64,000 nucleotides of DNA from Microglena sp. YARC (GCA_022414725.1 CM039462.1:74895803-74959802), one strand, 5' to 3'. Positions 21,165 to 31,281 are shown, numbered from the stretch's first letter. Notes: generated by a model from the sequence alone, not told the origin. Numbers and translations: made by a program.

Positions 21165-21830
21165 TGGTAGTAAACCCCACCACCCCACACTCTGTATTGC
21201 TGAAAGCAGTCACAACTGAGTCACGACCAAGTCTCTGTTGACACTTGAAAGGAGAAGACAGTTTGGTAGATTCAATATGTGTATATTATCCTTACACAGT
21301 ACACAGTACGGTAGTAACCCCACCACCCCACACGCTGTAGTACTGAACGCATTCACTATGGTAGTCACGATCAAGTCCCTGTTGACAGACCAAAGTTTAG
21401 CAGATTCAATAGGTGCCATACACTGTAGGGCATAACACCCCACCGCCCCACATGCTGTAGCGCTGAAAGCATTCACAACGGTAGTCATATCTAAGTCCCT
21501 CTTGACAGTCAAAAGGAAAAGACAGTTTGGTAGACTCAATATTTGCGATACACTGTGTGGTAGTACACCCCACCACCCCACACGCTGTAGTGCTGAAAGC
21601 ATACAATGTGGTAGTACACCCCACCACCCCACACGCTGTAGTGCTGAAAGCATACAATGTGGTAGTACACCCCACCACCCCACACGCTGTAGTGCTGAAA
21701 GCATACAATGAGGTAGTACACCCCACCACCCCACACGCTGTAGTGCTGAAAGCATACAATGTGGAAGTACACCCCACCACCCTTCACGCTGTAGTGCTGA
21801 AAGCATACAATGTGGTAGTAACTCAAACTT
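21165..21830. repeat. 51-bp tandem array with longer flanking units
   Basis: Perfect or near-perfect 51-bp units (GTAGTACACCCCACCACCCC, ACACGCTGTAGTGCTGAAAG, CATACAATGTG) start at 21560, 21611, 21662, 21713 and 21764. Upstream, longer units carry the same CCCCACCACCCCACA core plus GACAGTTTGGTAGATTCAAT from the 153-bp array, so the two arrays are related. The period is again a multiple of three, which creates spurious open frames on both strands. Confidence 0.9.
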
Positions 21831-22065
21831 GGTTACATGGCTCCAGCCAGCAATTTGGCTGCTGCTCGTCTTAGGCAATAACATAAACAATCAAAATCAA
21901 AGTTTGGTAGTAAACAACACTTCCCCACTCTAAGTAGGTCTGAGTGCAATCACAAGGGTGGTGCGTACTTGAACTTGAATTTGCTTACTTGAAATTGGTT
22001 TCATACCTTGAATTTGCATGGGCTCCAGCCAGCAATTTGGCTGCTCGCCGTCTTAGGCAGTAACA
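21825..22065 (-). mobile_element. two SINE-like 3' fragments
   Basis: Copies at about 21825-21882 and 21968-22065 read CTTGGTTACATGGCTCCAGC, CAGCAATTTGGCTGCTCG and CGTCTTAGGCAGTAACAT, with GAACTT repeats on the plus-strand left side. They belong to the family at 7618-8512. The second has a long degenerate tail region (ACTTGAACTTGAATTTGC). Confidence 0.6.
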
Positions 22066-22164
22066 TTGACAATTCAAATCATCAAATAGTGCCTAGCCTG
22101 ATTCTGCAAACCTTCTGATACATTTAATTTCGTATGCGGTATGATCCTCGCATCATTCCTACTT

Positions 22165-22345
22165 ATTCTGATCTTGAACTTAGTTATATAGCTTCTGCCA
22201 GCAATCCGCGATCTGAAGCCAGCAATCCTAACTTTTGCCGCAAACATTAAAGCGCACCTGTGGGGATTCGAACCCGGCACCTGCTTCGGTCAAGGAGCTC
22301 TGCCATTGAGCCAGTAGTCGAAACGGGGGTAGCAGCCAGCAATCT
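22165..22345 (-). mobile_element. candidate full SINE with tRNA-like head
   Basis: Reading the minus strand from about 22345: a tRNA-like head with box A TGGCTCAATGG and box B GGTTCGAATCC about 45 bases apart, a D-stem GCTC/GAGC, then a body with two ATTGCTGGC motifs, then GCTATATAACTAAGTTCAAG as tail. The acceptor stem does not pair and the anticodon loop lacks T33, so it is not a working tRNA. The tail links it to the (AAGTTC)n fragments in the window. It fits a tRNA-derived SINE; the exact 5' end is uncertain. Confidence 0.55.
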
Positions 22346-22359
22346 AAATTGTTAGGATG

Positions 22360-23160
22360 CAAGCTGTCACACCATTGTTGAGGCGTTCTGTGATGTTCTA
22401 ATCCGGTGGTGCTTGTCTAATCCATTTGATTTTTGCTCTATGTTGGCACCTGGCCAATAGCTTCTTAACTGACGAACTGAAACCTTTTATTTGTAAGGTA
22501 TATATTTATCAGATATTCCCACCAGGGTTGTTCAGGGGAACCCCCAAATATGCTTCTCGAGACGCAGTATGTTTCAAAACTGCTTTCTTGCGACGCGACT
22601 GGTTCCGAAATCTGTGTGTCTGCGACGCACCCAAAACCCTCTGAGATGGACTCTCCCAAATCTGCTTCTACGAAGCACCTGACCCACTGGATCTGCGTCT
22701 GCGATGCGACAGGCCCTCCTCACGTTCTGCCCTCAGCCCCTCACCCATCCTCACGAGGGGGGGGGGGGGGGGGGGGGACAACGCAGGAAGCAGCGTCATG
22801 CACCAAGGCAGGGTACTTCAGGAGGCATTTTTGCATAGACACTACTAAAATTCACTAAGCTGAAGTTGGGTGTTGTTCCTTCCGAAGACAGCGAGCAGCC
22901 ATAATGCTGAAGCCATGTAATAACATACTACTTCCTCTACTAAATAGGACCAATTAACATGATTTGCCCAGGCTGTGGTCACCAGGGTACTTAAGGAGGA
23001 CCAACAGCTCTGCTGCCTGAGACGCAAACAATTGTATACCGGTAGCTTGCATCCTGAGACGCAAAGACCCTTCCTTCTGGTACGCGGACTCTTCGACGTT
23101 GCGTCAGCGACGCAGGACGCAGCGTCCTGAACAACCATGCCATGAATTACCATGATTCTC
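22360..23160. other. no supported gene; GACGC-rich stretches
   Basis: Mostly unique-looking sequence. At 22550-22720 and 23050-23125 there are repeated short motifs TGCGACGC, GAGACGC and CGTCTGCGATGCGAC spaced about 35-60 bp, and a run of about 20 G near 22757-22777. The motif also appears at 13970-14035 and in the palindromes at 52940-53045. No open frame with splice support was found. Confidence 0.5.
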
Positions 23161-23254
23161 ATCCTTCAAAGGGCTCATGACCGGCCTCATGCTGGATTCT
23201 TTCTCAACCAAATCAGGTTCAGTTCTCAATTTCTCGAAAAGCAATTTCCTACTC

Positions 23255-23320
23255 CCAGAACTTGAACTTGAGCTTGAGCTTCAGCCAGCAATTTGGCTGC
23301 TTGCCGACTTCGGCAGTTCC
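23255..23320 (-). mobile_element. SINE-like 3' fragment
   Basis: GAACTTGAACTTGAGCTTGA, then GCTTCAGCCAGCAATTTGGC, TGCTTGCCGACTTCGGCAG. It is another copy of the (AAGTTC)n-tailed family with part of the tail degraded to GAGCTT. Confidence 0.55.
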
Positions 23321-23396
23321 TGCCCTCAGAGTAAACCGTTCAGGACATTAAAATATGAAATGAATTTCATCTTCTGCCACTCATCTACCATTAATA

Positions 23397-23580
23397 GGGG
23401 TCGGCAATACGATATCATATGATATCATGTCATCATATGATATCATATGATACCGGCAGTCTGACTAAGTAACTTTGGCCTTGGCCATCATATCATATGA
23501 TATTAAATCATATGATGTGTGTGTGATATCATATGATATCATACTCGTCTTTGGTCAACATCCTATGATTTGCCGTTCCC
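23397..23580. mobile_element. TA-flanked MITE, copy 1
   Basis: The 184-bp element begins GGGGTCGGCAATACGATATC and ends GATTTGCCGTTCCC, so the inverted ends are GGG..CGGCAA. It is flanked by TA on both sides (23395-23396, 23581-23582). The interior is dominated by the palindrome ATCATATGATATCATATGAT. A TA duplication fits the Tc1/mariner superfamily (Stowaway-like). An inverted relative lies at 53528-53728. Confidence 0.75.
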
Positions 23581-23599
23581 TAACCATTAACCACCGTAT

Positions 23600-23975
23600 C
23601 ACAGCACTTGCAAGTTCTATTGGAACGAGGTACTCAACTACTCACATCAGATTCAACATTCAAATTGTGAGCTTGACGACGTAGCCTTGCAACGGTATGC
23701 AGTTAATATCATCCTTATGAGTAAACAAGTTAATCAGTGTGGGCTACGCCATAGTTTCAGTAAGTGTAAGAGGAACTGGAGTTGCTATCATTTGACATCA
23801 TCCAAGTCGCACGAGTAAGACATTTAATACCGTCTCCTTCTTTTTCTCCAAGTTTCATGGGATTCACTGTACATACTTCAGAGATTGCCTGTCAATGTCT
23901 GTTATTTTAAAATCTCAAGAAGACAGGATCATCGCTGGGGACAGGAACATCGCAAAAGTAAATTTAGGATAACTT
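23600..23975. other. no gene or repeat recognised
   Basis: Low-repeat sequence after the MITE. I see no exon with paired splice sites and no RNA gene. Confidence 0.5.
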
Positions 23976-23979
23976 CTAT

Positions 23980-24207
23980 GCAGCGTCGCATGCGACGCTG
24001 CAAATTGGCGGAGAGTGTTCGCGACGGAGCGACAGCTGGCAACGGAAGCGAGTTAGTCACGAGGCCGTTGGCTGACGTGTCAGGCTTCGTCTCGTTCAGA
24101 CCAGAGAGGTTCAGACGGTCATACGCACAGACGGGCATCGGGCATCGGGCAACGGGGTAACCCTTAGGGCTCCCACCCCACCCCCTCGAAGAGGGGGCTC
24201 CGCAAAA
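23980..24207 (+). repeat. dispersed repeat, GCGACG-palindrome family
   Basis: Begins GCGTCGCATGCGACGCTGCA AATTGGCGG, has GACGGAGCGACAGCTGGCAA, GAAGCGAGTTAGTCACGAGG, CCGTTGGCTGACGTGTCAGG and ends GGGTAACCC, GGGCTCCCACCC and GAGGGGGCTCCGC. It is the most complete copy. The head is a perfect palindrome GCGTCGCATGCGACGC. Confidence 0.75.
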
Positions 24208-24209
24208 AA

Positions 24210-24780
24210 AAGTGCATCCTGTCAGTCTCACTCACGTCACGGGCTTGTACACCCCCTAAGCGCCTTTATTGATTGAATCCTGCTTATTCGATTAAACATT
24301 TTTCACTGGACGTTCACAGAACCGACGCCTGTAAAAACAGCTCTCCAGGGAGCGCAGCTACTGGTTCCAAAGGGCTCGATATTGTCCTATAGCAATGTTA
24401 TGCTAATCGATTGGATCGCTCGTGCAATCGACCGGGAGACGAAGGTCAGAGGGTTGCGAAAGGCCACGGAAATCTTTCGATCCCCGTGCACAGGGAGCCG
24501 AAGATGCTTGGAGCTCAAAATGGCGCTGCATATCTTCAATAGGACACTAGCGAAGGTTGGTGTTGTGTTATCTAGCTCAGCGCGCGTGCAGAGTTAGAAT
24601 TGGGGTTGTATGCTGGTGCATGTCGAGTAAGTCGTATGCTGCTCCACTAGTGCTCCTGTAGCTCCTGGTGGAGTAGCAGTCATTATTAGCTTTTGCATGC
24701 ATGGTTTTTATGCTTTAACTATGCTAGTGAACGTTGTTGGGTATTAATATACCTGTACCCATGTCAGCCCTAAGGATATC
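24210..24780. other. mostly featureless; possible upstream exon
   Basis: A plus-strand frame at about 24382-24597 reads without low complexity (MLIDWIARAIDRETKVRGL and onward) and is preceded by CCAGGGAGCGCAG. I see no convincing donor that links it to the small gene at 24788. It may be chance or an early exon. Confidence 0.25.
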
Positions 24781-24787
24781 AGCCACC

Positions 24788-24858
24788 ATGGGGGAGACAA
24801 GTGTTGCATACGTGGGGTGGCCCATCCCAGGGCAGAAGCGCAAACACAGCCGTCATGG
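24788..24858 (+). CDS. small two-exon gene, exon 1 candidate
   Basis: ATG lies in a strong eukaryotic start context (GCCACCATGG). The frame reads MGETSVAYVGWPIPGQKRKH and then SRH plus GG before a GTAGAT donor. Two bases of the next codon remain, matching exon 2. A possible acceptor CCCATGTCAG at 24767 means this might instead be an internal exon of a longer gene. The product is not recognised. Confidence 0.4.
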
Positions 24859-25600
24859 GTAGATGGGTGAATGTGTGGTAGGATGTATGGGTGGTTGGAT
24901 TGGTGGTTGAGTGGATGGATGGATGGAAGGATGGATGGATGGGTAGATGGGTAGGTGGGTGGATTTGTGGGTGGATTGATGGATGGATGTGTGGTTGAAT
25001 GGATGGATTGGTGTGTGGTGGATGGGCAGGGGGGTGGATGTGTGGTTGAATGGATGGATTTGTGGCTGGGTAGGTGGATGGATGGGTGGGTGGTTGGGTG
25101 GGTAGATGGGTGGACGCTTGGGTGGGTGGGTGGTAGATGGGTGTATGGTTGGGTGGGGTTGGTGGATGTATTGGGTGTATGGGTGGGTATGTGGTGGATA
25201 TATGGGTGGGTGGCAATGTGAGGGTGAGTGGGTATGTGGGTGGGTGGTGGGTAGGTGGATGGATGGATGGGTGGGTGGTTGGGTGGGTAGATGGGTGGAC
25301 GCTTGGGTGGGTGGGTGGGTAGATGGGTGTATGGTTGGGTGGGTTGGTGGATGTTTGGGTGTATGGGTGGGTAGGTTAGGTGGACTATATGGGTGGGTGG
25401 CGGCATGTGGGTGAGTGGGTGGGTAGGTGGATGGATAATGTGTGGGTGATTTTTGTGAGGGGGGGTGTGTGTGTGTGGGGGGGGGGTGGGGTGGGGTGGG
25501 GGGGTGGGGGGGGGGGGGGGGGATTGGTGATTGGTGGGTAGGTGGGTGGATTGATGGGTGGGTGGGTTAAATGACGATGGATGGATGGGATTTAGGGGGC
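24859..25600. repeat. TGGG/TGGA simple-repeat intron
   Basis: About 740 bp of degenerate GGGTGGATGGATG and GGTTGGGTGGG, with a duplicated segment of about 160 bp (GGTGGTTGGGTGGGTAGATG, then GGACGCTTGGG; at 25085 and 25270) and a poly-G block at 25480-25520. It separates the two exons of the small gene. Long frames on either strand are repeat translations. Confidence 0.85.
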
Positions 25601-25624
25601 TTTAGTTAAACATATCATGTGCAG

Positions 25625-25685
25625 GGCTTTGCTGAAGCTGAATATGGAGGCACAGTTGAGGAACACCCTGGCTGCATGTAGATAG
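25625..25685 (+). CDS. small two-exon gene, final exon candidate
   Basis: The acceptor is CATGTGCAG. The first base completes a glycine codon from exon 1, followed by ALLKLNMEAQLRNTLAACR and TAG at 25683. The short C-terminus looks helical and ordinary in composition. Support is the phase match with 24858 and an intron made of the same repeat class as neighbouring introns. Function unknown. Confidence 0.4.
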
Positions 25686-25764
25686 GGGGTGCAAGGTGAT
25701 AATTTGATGGGTGGATGGATGGGCAAGTGGGTCACCAAGCTACTTGAAGCACCTAGGATTGGAT

Positions 25765-25962
25765 TGTTTACATGTTTTGGCGGAGCCCGCCTTCTGGGGG
25801 CGGGAGCCCCCAGTGTTGCCCATTTGTCCGTCCGTCCGACCATCCATCCATCCATCCGTCTGACCGTGATGAAGCCCGACACGTCAGCCCGGCCTCGTAA
25901 CTAACTCGCTTTCCCGTTGCCACTGTCGCTCCCAAGTCTTTGTCACTGGGCTGGGCAGCCTC
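25765..25962 (-). repeat. dispersed repeat, GCGACG-palindrome family, inverted
   Basis: On the plus strand: GGCGGAGCCCGCCTTCTGGG, GGCGGGAGCCCCC, CCCATTTGTCCGTCCG, then GAAGCCCGACACGTCAGCC and GTAACTAACTCGCTTTCCCG. This is the reverse of the order seen at 8563 and 23980. The palindromic head is lost or diverged near 25960. A CCATCCATCCATCC microsatellite sits in the position of GGACGGACAAATGG. Confidence 0.65.
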
Positions 25963-26064
25963 CTTCACGAAAAGTTTCTGTTTGCTACCAAGGATATACC
26001 GGTATAGATCGTTTGGTCCAGGGTCGGCATCTCCTCAGCGCGCCTACTATTTTGTAGGAGTGGC

Positions 26065-26155
26065 AACGCCATTCGAACTGAATCCTCGATGTCGCTGGTT
26101 TGTACTAAACCCACCTCCTGGAGTGAAAATCTTTTCACACAAGAAAGGATTGAGC
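26065..26155 (+). repeat. short dispersed repeat (CATTCGAACTGAATCC)
   Basis: GCCATTCGAACTGAATCCTC, GATGTCGCTGGTTTGTACTA, ACCCACCTCCTGGAGTGAAA. It matches 54438-54518 (CCATTCAAACTGAATCCTCG, ACCCACCTCATGGGGTGAAA). A fragment (AACCACCTCCTGGTGTGAAA) occurs at 38592. Class unknown. Confidence 0.55.
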
Positions 26156-26159
26156 AATG

Positions 26160-26448
26160 AGCGTACTAGGAATTAAGAGGGCTCCTGAAATCCGCTCTTA
26201 CTTAAAGTGATTGAAGTTGCATTCATGTAGAGATACATCTACTTAATTCATGTACTCCAGTAGTAGTAGTGCATTGTTGCTGTCTAATTGGCACAAGTGA
26301 CTCATGTGTCATTGCCGTCTTTGATTTTGATGCAGCTTATAAGCTAACATGAGCCATGAATGTGCGTACCAATACTATTGGGGGGTGTTTCAAAGTTACC
26401 AAGGGGGCCTTTTTGGCATTTACCTCCCACGATAGGATAAAAACTAAA
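26160..26448. other. no gene or repeat recognised
   Basis: AT-rich, unique-looking sequence between the dispersed repeat and the AAT microsatellite. Nothing supported. Confidence 0.45.
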
Positions 26449-26452
26449 TATC

Positions 26453-26497
<45 letters not shown>

Positions 26498-26544
26498 TAT
26501 AATAATAATAATGATGAACAATAATAATAATAATAATAATAATA

Positions 26545-26575
<31 letters not shown>

Positions 26576-26582
26576 TATTAAT

Positions 26583-26623
<41 letters not shown>

Positions 26624-26634
26624 TAATAATAATG

Positions 26635-26680
<46 letters not shown>

Positions 26681-26720
26681 AAATAATAATAATATAATAA
26701 TAATAATAAGAAGAAGAAGA
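26449..26720. repeat. AAT microsatellite
   Basis: About 270 bp of (AAT)n, interrupted by ATATAT, GATGAAC and GAAAAT, grading into AAGAAGAAG. Confidence 0.97.
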
Positions 26721-26739
26721 ACTATATATCTAGTGTGTA

Positions 26740-27592
26740 GCTCTTAAATTCGTATTACATAACTATGTTTTTAATAAAATACAAATGTTTTAAAGTCAAA
26801 AACTCCGTGTTGGCTAAACAAATACCGGTAAGTGCACTTCTGGAGTTTCGGGACGAAAATAGAAGAAGCAGAAAACATGTATATGTGGAAAAGTCAGCAC
26901 CCACCAAAAAGTCAAGTTTCGGTAATTGTCGATTTTCATTTTTTGAGTGCACTACCGGTACTCGAATTTTCAAAAAAAAGGCAGGAAAGGAAAACGCGGT
27001 GCCGGTTCTCAAATAAAATGTACTGCTCACGGTTCGCCTTTTGTGGCCAATGACAACGAGTAGGAGTATGGCACTTCAGGGATGTTATGAATATACATAT
27101 TTGGGAAGTAGCCCCCCGCCTCCTCCCCCACCCCCCCGCCCCCCCCCTGAACCCCTCCCCGATAAACCAAATTGTGTCGACCATGCAACAGGTAAGCATA
27201 CTACAGTAACTTTGCCACCGTTTTAAAAGACCTGTCCGCAGGTCCAACCAGATTTGCACCGCAAATAATGAGACCCCTCTTGAGACCACAATGCAATCAC
27301 ATTCCTTCAATTTAAAAAAACAAAATTGTGTACGGACTTCTCAACTCTGCAAGCACACATGGGAGATGACTAAAAGCAAATTCAGAGCTGGCATCGCACT
27401 CTGCTGAATCCAGGTGTAGGGTGATGAAACTTATGCCTCTTTAGAATTCAATTATAAAATAAATAGATTTCTTATCAACCTTGTTATAAAACCCAGAGTG
27501 TCCAGAACCAGCTGAGGCGGCTTGCCCAGGCTGTCGGGTTCAGCGAATTGAAGCCCCAGCTACTGCGTCCAGTGTTGTCGAGTCTTAATACG
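26740..27592. other. upstream region of the methyltransferase gene
   Basis: No supported exon. Three occurrences of ACCGGTA/TACCGGT lie at 26822, 26952 and 27001, with a C-rich stretch at 27110-27170. The promoter of the plus-strand methyltransferase gene should lie here or just before 27593, but I see no clear TATA box. Confidence 0.4.
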
Positions 27593-27871
27593 ATGAAACG
27601 GCTGGCCACCTACGCGAGGCGTGGAGTCAACGTCGCTACCGTACGAGTTTCACTTATCACAAACCTTTCCATTGCGGCACGCACACTCGCGTCCCGTCCG
27701 TATAGCCAAGCTGCTGTGCGCTCCTTCTCTTTTCCTTCCCACGTAATGATGCTTCACAAAGTATCTCCCTCTCGGGCACCATCTAACCGCCATAGCCCAT
27801 TGCAAAGTTCTGTCCGACCCGCGCTGCAAATTCGGCCAGAACTCTCCAGCTCGCACAACTGCCTCCAAAAG
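27593..27871 (+). CDS. methyltransferase exon 1, targeting peptide
   Basis: It starts at ATGAAACGG and ends before a strong donor (AAAAG|GTGAGC), 93 codons in phase 0. The N-terminus MKRLATYARRGVNVATVRV, then SLITNLSIAARTLASRPYS, is rich in Arg, Ser, Ala and Leu and almost free of acidic residues, typical of a mitochondrial or plastid transit peptide. Assignment to the methyltransferase gene rests on position, strand and phase with 29374. It could be the first exon of another gene. A frame continues 15 codons upstream without an ATG. Confidence 0.55.
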
Positions 27872-29373
27872 GTGAGCTTCGAGCCGAATAGTAATCAATT
27901 GAATCCAATTGCGAAACATACAGACGGGGGAAGCTTAACCCAGGTTCACCTGCTGTCGAACGCATGCTAGTAATTGGGAGCAGTATCCCCAGCGCTCAGG
28001 CTATTTGTTCGCGTGGTTATCTGCGTGCTCAATATCGAAATAGCACAAGCTATGGGGAGCTCAAAGCGATAGGAGAGCATTTGGGTGCATGGCAAGAGCT
28101 GTCGTGCTAAAGCCGCAAGCACGTGGCTGTCGCTGAGGGCAAGAAACCTCATCCCCACACCCACACCCACACCCAACACCCACACCCACACTCCCACACC
28201 CACACCCACACCCACACCCACACCCCACCACCCACACCCACACACCCACACCACACACAGCGCACCCACCACCCACACACCACCACCACCTCCCCCACAC
28301 CACCATCACCCCCCACCACCCCTCCCCTCGGCCCTCCCCACCTGCCTCAGAATGAACACACACACACACACAAATGACTATCTCTGGCAATTTAATTGAT
28401 TCGCATGCAAAGCTCTGACAATTGAATTATTTCAAATTCATATTTCTGACAATGCAATGGATATGTTGTCATATCTCTGACAATTCAATGGATATCTTTT
28501 CATATCTCTGACAATTCAATGGATATCTCTTTCAATATCTCTGGCAATCCAAAATGCTTCGCCTTCTTATGTCCAACCATTAGATGCAATGTTATCACTG
28601 GTTTTCTTTGGGCGAGGCTATCTGTAGCTTCTAGGCAGCTCCCTGGCGCCAGACACTAGGGACTAAGCCCATAAAAATGTCAGATAGCGCTAGAAAGCTG
28701 ATTACGTCAGCTTCAAGGTGAACTAGGTTGCTTTATGTTTGGCTAATTATCCATCTAGGGGAGATACCACTGCCCTAGAAACTGCAGCTCGTAGCCAAAA
28801 AGATAAACAGTGAATGTTATGGATTGAAGCATCTCCTCTTCACCACCACAACTCGTGCAAGATCCCCGCGCCCCTTCACACAAATAATTTATTCAGATTC
28901 TTATCTCTGACCAAGCCGTATAGTATCAAGCTTTTACCACCATTGCGCTGCAGGACTCCCCCCTTCACATTCTTATCTCTGAGTCTTCCATAGTGAAACA
29001 AACTCATTCAGATGACTCAAACTTTAACCACCATCGCTGTGCAGGACCCCCCCCCCCCCCCCCCCCCCCCTCATATAAATAATGTATTCCGATTCTTATC
29101 TCTTATGAAGTCTTCATGGTGAAAACAAAACTCATTCAGATGACTCTTTACCCTTTAGCCACCTCTGGTAGAGGCACGAACCCCCCCCCCCCCCTCCCCC
29201 CCCCCCCCCCCACCCCCCCCCTCCCCTCTGCCCCCCTTGCCCCAGGAAACACTATGACACACATCCACACACGAATTCCCCTCATCACTGGTAATTCAAT
29301 TAGATTCACACGTGCAAAGCTCTGGCAATTGAATTATTTCGCATACTTCTCCTCTGGCAAATGACACTCGCAG
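27872..29373. repeat. intron 1: simple repeats and decayed units
   Basis: It holds (CCCACA)n at 28150-28330, a minisatellite of ATATCTCTGACAATTCAATG with GATATCTTTTC units at 28385-28545, and two or three decayed units of about 150-220 bp near 28860, 28950, 29090 and 29150 (TTATTCAGATTCTTATCTCT, GTGCAGGACCCCCC). These end in poly-C runs (about 29 C at 29047-29073). The GCAGGAC positions may be decayed acceptors. A resemblance to the 83-bp unit (TGTAGCTTCTAGGCAGCTCC) is at 28624. Confidence 0.7.
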
Positions 29374-29839
29374 CACAAGGGCACAAGAGGAGCAGTGGTG
29401 GTTGGATCAAACCACGGAGGGTACCCAAGCGCGCTCCGTGGGTGGCAGGAGAGAGAGCAGACAGGAGAGGGAAACAACATCGGGGGGCAGCAAGGCAGAG
29501 CTCCAAGGGCGCAGGGCAGTGAATTGGCGGGGCAAGGGGGTGAAGCGAGGATGGGGGACAGTGACTCGAACAGGCAGGGCGGTGACTCAAACGGGAAAGG
29601 TGATGAAGCGAGGGGGGGAGGCAGTGACTTGAATAGGCAGGGCGGTGGCTCGAAGGGGAAGGGTAGTGAAGCGAAGGAGAGAGACAGTGATTACAAATCT
29701 CTTCTGGTTGGGTCTGTCTCTGTGAAGGATGAGTTCATCGAGATCTCCCTTCGCTGCAACAAGCCACCTAGCGCCAACATGCCGTGGAAGATGGTGACTG
29801 TGAGGCCTGTGCTTTTGAAGGGACAGCGTGTAGTGCAAG
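29374..29839 (+). CDS. methyltransferase exon 2, linker and start of N-terminal domain
   Basis: The acceptor is GACACTCGCAG; reading HKGTRGAVVVGSNHGGYPS it passes a Gly/Asp/Lys/Arg-rich low-complexity stretch (SNRQGGDSNGKGDEARGGG and relatives, three loose repeats) into the domain DYKSLLVGSVSVKDEFIEI, SLRCNKPPSANMPWKMVTV and RPVLLKGQRVVQ. The motif Pro-Trp-Lys with VRPVLLKG is typical of the N-terminal part of this family. The donor is probably CAAG|GTGTGA, but this leaves phase 1 whereas exon 3 fits phase 0; a one-base error or another donor is possible. Confidence 0.7.
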
Positions 29840-29904
29840 GTGTGATGTTGACTGCGGGGTTATTAGTGTTTGGGGGTGGAGATGAGGATGGGTGTACTGC
29901 AGGT

Positions 29905-30165
29905 GTGGTATGTTCTTGTTCTTTGCAATTATTCTTGTTCTTTGCAGACATTTCAACTATTTCATAGTGTTCTTGTTCTATGCAAATATTATAGTTCTTT
30001 GCTAACATTTCAAATATTTCATAGTGTTCTTGTTCTATGCATATATTCTTGTATTTTGCTAACATTTCAAATATTTCATAGTGTTCTTGTTCTATGCAAA
30101 TATTCTTGTATTTTGCTAACATTTCAAATATTTTGAAGTGTTCTTGTTCTTTGCAGTACAGTACC
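29905..30165. repeat. ~56-bp intron array with acceptor-like ends
   Basis: About five units of TTTCATAGTGTTCTTGTTCT, ATGCAAATATTCTTGTATTT, TGCTAACATTTCAAATAT. Two of them end in TTGTTCTTTGCAG, an excellent acceptor sequence, yet the supported acceptor of exon 3 is downstream at 30204. These may be decoy acceptors. Confidence 0.8.
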
Positions 30166-30204
30166 TTCTTACCCTGGTGGTTCACAATTTCACATCCTTT
30201 TCAG

Positions 30205-30384
30205 TTCTCTAGCTTCGGCGAGCGTCAAAACATTGTGAAGAACTACAGCAGTGGTGCGAGTGAGGGTATGAGCATCTCTGCCATGACCAAAGCTGGAGCT
30301 GGGGCAAACGGTAGTGCCGAGGATGTACTGCTTGATTTGTTGCTGCTGCCGTGGACAAGCATACAACTCAAAACACTGAACCAG
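30205..30384 (+). CDS. methyltransferase exon 3
   Basis: The 180-nt exon lies between CATCCTTTTCAG and CTGAACCAG|GTGGGA, 60 codons. It reads FSSFGERQNIVKNYSSGAS, EGMSISAMTKAGAGANGSA, EDVLLDLLLLPWTSIQLKT LNQ. The start FSSFGERQNIVKNY continues naturally from RVVQ of exon 2 and matches the family pattern of aromatic-containing strand then a Lys-Asn-Tyr. The later part is variable in the family. Confidence 0.75.
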
Positions 30385-30456
30385 GTGGGAAAGAGGAGAA
30401 GTGGCTAGGCGTTGGATGGGGGTTGGGAGTGGGGGTGGTGGTGTGTGTGGTGTGGT

Positions 30457-30612
30457 GAGGGTATGAGCAGCTCTGCCATGCACAAAGCTGGAGCTGGGGT
30501 ACACGACAGTGGTGAGGATGTATCGCTTGATTTGTTGCTTCTGCCGTGGACAAGCATACAACTCAAAACACTGAACCAGGTGGGGAAGAGGAGAAGTGGC
30601 TAAGTGTTGGAT

Positions 30613-30643
<31 letters not shown>

Positions 30644-30761
30644 ATGAGCAGCTCTGCCATGCGCACAAGCTGGAGCTGGGGCAAACGGTAGTGCCGAGGA
30701 TGTACTGCTTGATTTGTTGCTGCTGCCATGGACAAGCATTCAACTCAAAAACACTGAACAG
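30457..30761 (+). pseudogene. two donor-side ghosts of exon 3
   Basis: Copies at 30457-30579 and 30641-30761 repeat the last ~120 bases of exon 3 (GAGGGTATGAGCAGCTCTGC through CTGAACCAGGTGGGGAAGAG). Substitutions are mostly coding-neutral or mild in the first (AGAGVHDSGEDVSLDLLLLP). The second carries an extra A in CTCAAAAACAC and has lost the donor GT (GAACAGGCGGGG). Poly-G separates them. If spliced in, the first would duplicate 40 residues. Confidence 0.85.
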
Positions 30762-30779
30762 GCGGGGAATAGGAGAAGT

Positions 30780-31202
30780 GGCTAAACGTTGGATGGGCGG
30801 GAGTGGGGGAGGGAGGGGACAAGTGGGAAAGAAGGGGGGGAGGGCGGGGGGAAAGGGGAAAGGGAGGGGGGGGGGGAAGGGGGGGGGGGGGGTTAGGTAG
30901 AGGAGACGTGGCTAAACGTTGGATGGGGCAAGAGGGAGAAGGAAGGGGGGGGGGGGAGGGGGAAAGGGAGGGGGGGGTAGAGGAGAAGAGGCAAGTGTTG
31001 GATGGGGGGAGTGGGGGGAGGGAGGGGACAAGTGGGAAAGGAAGGGGGGGGGGGGGAGGGGGGGAGGAGGAAATGGGGAAGGGAGGGGGCGGAGTAGGAG
31101 AAGTGGCTAAGCGTTATATGGGGGGAGGGAGAGGACAAGTGGGAAAGGAAAGATGGGGGGAGGGGGAAAGGGATGGTAGGAGGTAGGGGGAAAGGGGGAA
31201 AG

Positions 31203-31281
<79 letters not shown>

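Noticed and set aside
22245..22325. Functional tRNA gene on the minus strand
   Set aside because: Boxes A and B are good but the acceptor stem does not pair and the anticodon loop lacks T33; treated as a SINE head.
26765..27310. Overlapping frames of 80-120 codons on both strands
   Set aside because: No domain, splice signal or conserved composition; likely chance in unique sequence upstream of the methyltransferase gene.
28123..28399. Thr/Pro/His-rich plus-strand frame and its Val/Gly/Cys opposite strand
   Set aside because: Translation of (CCCACA)n in intron 1.
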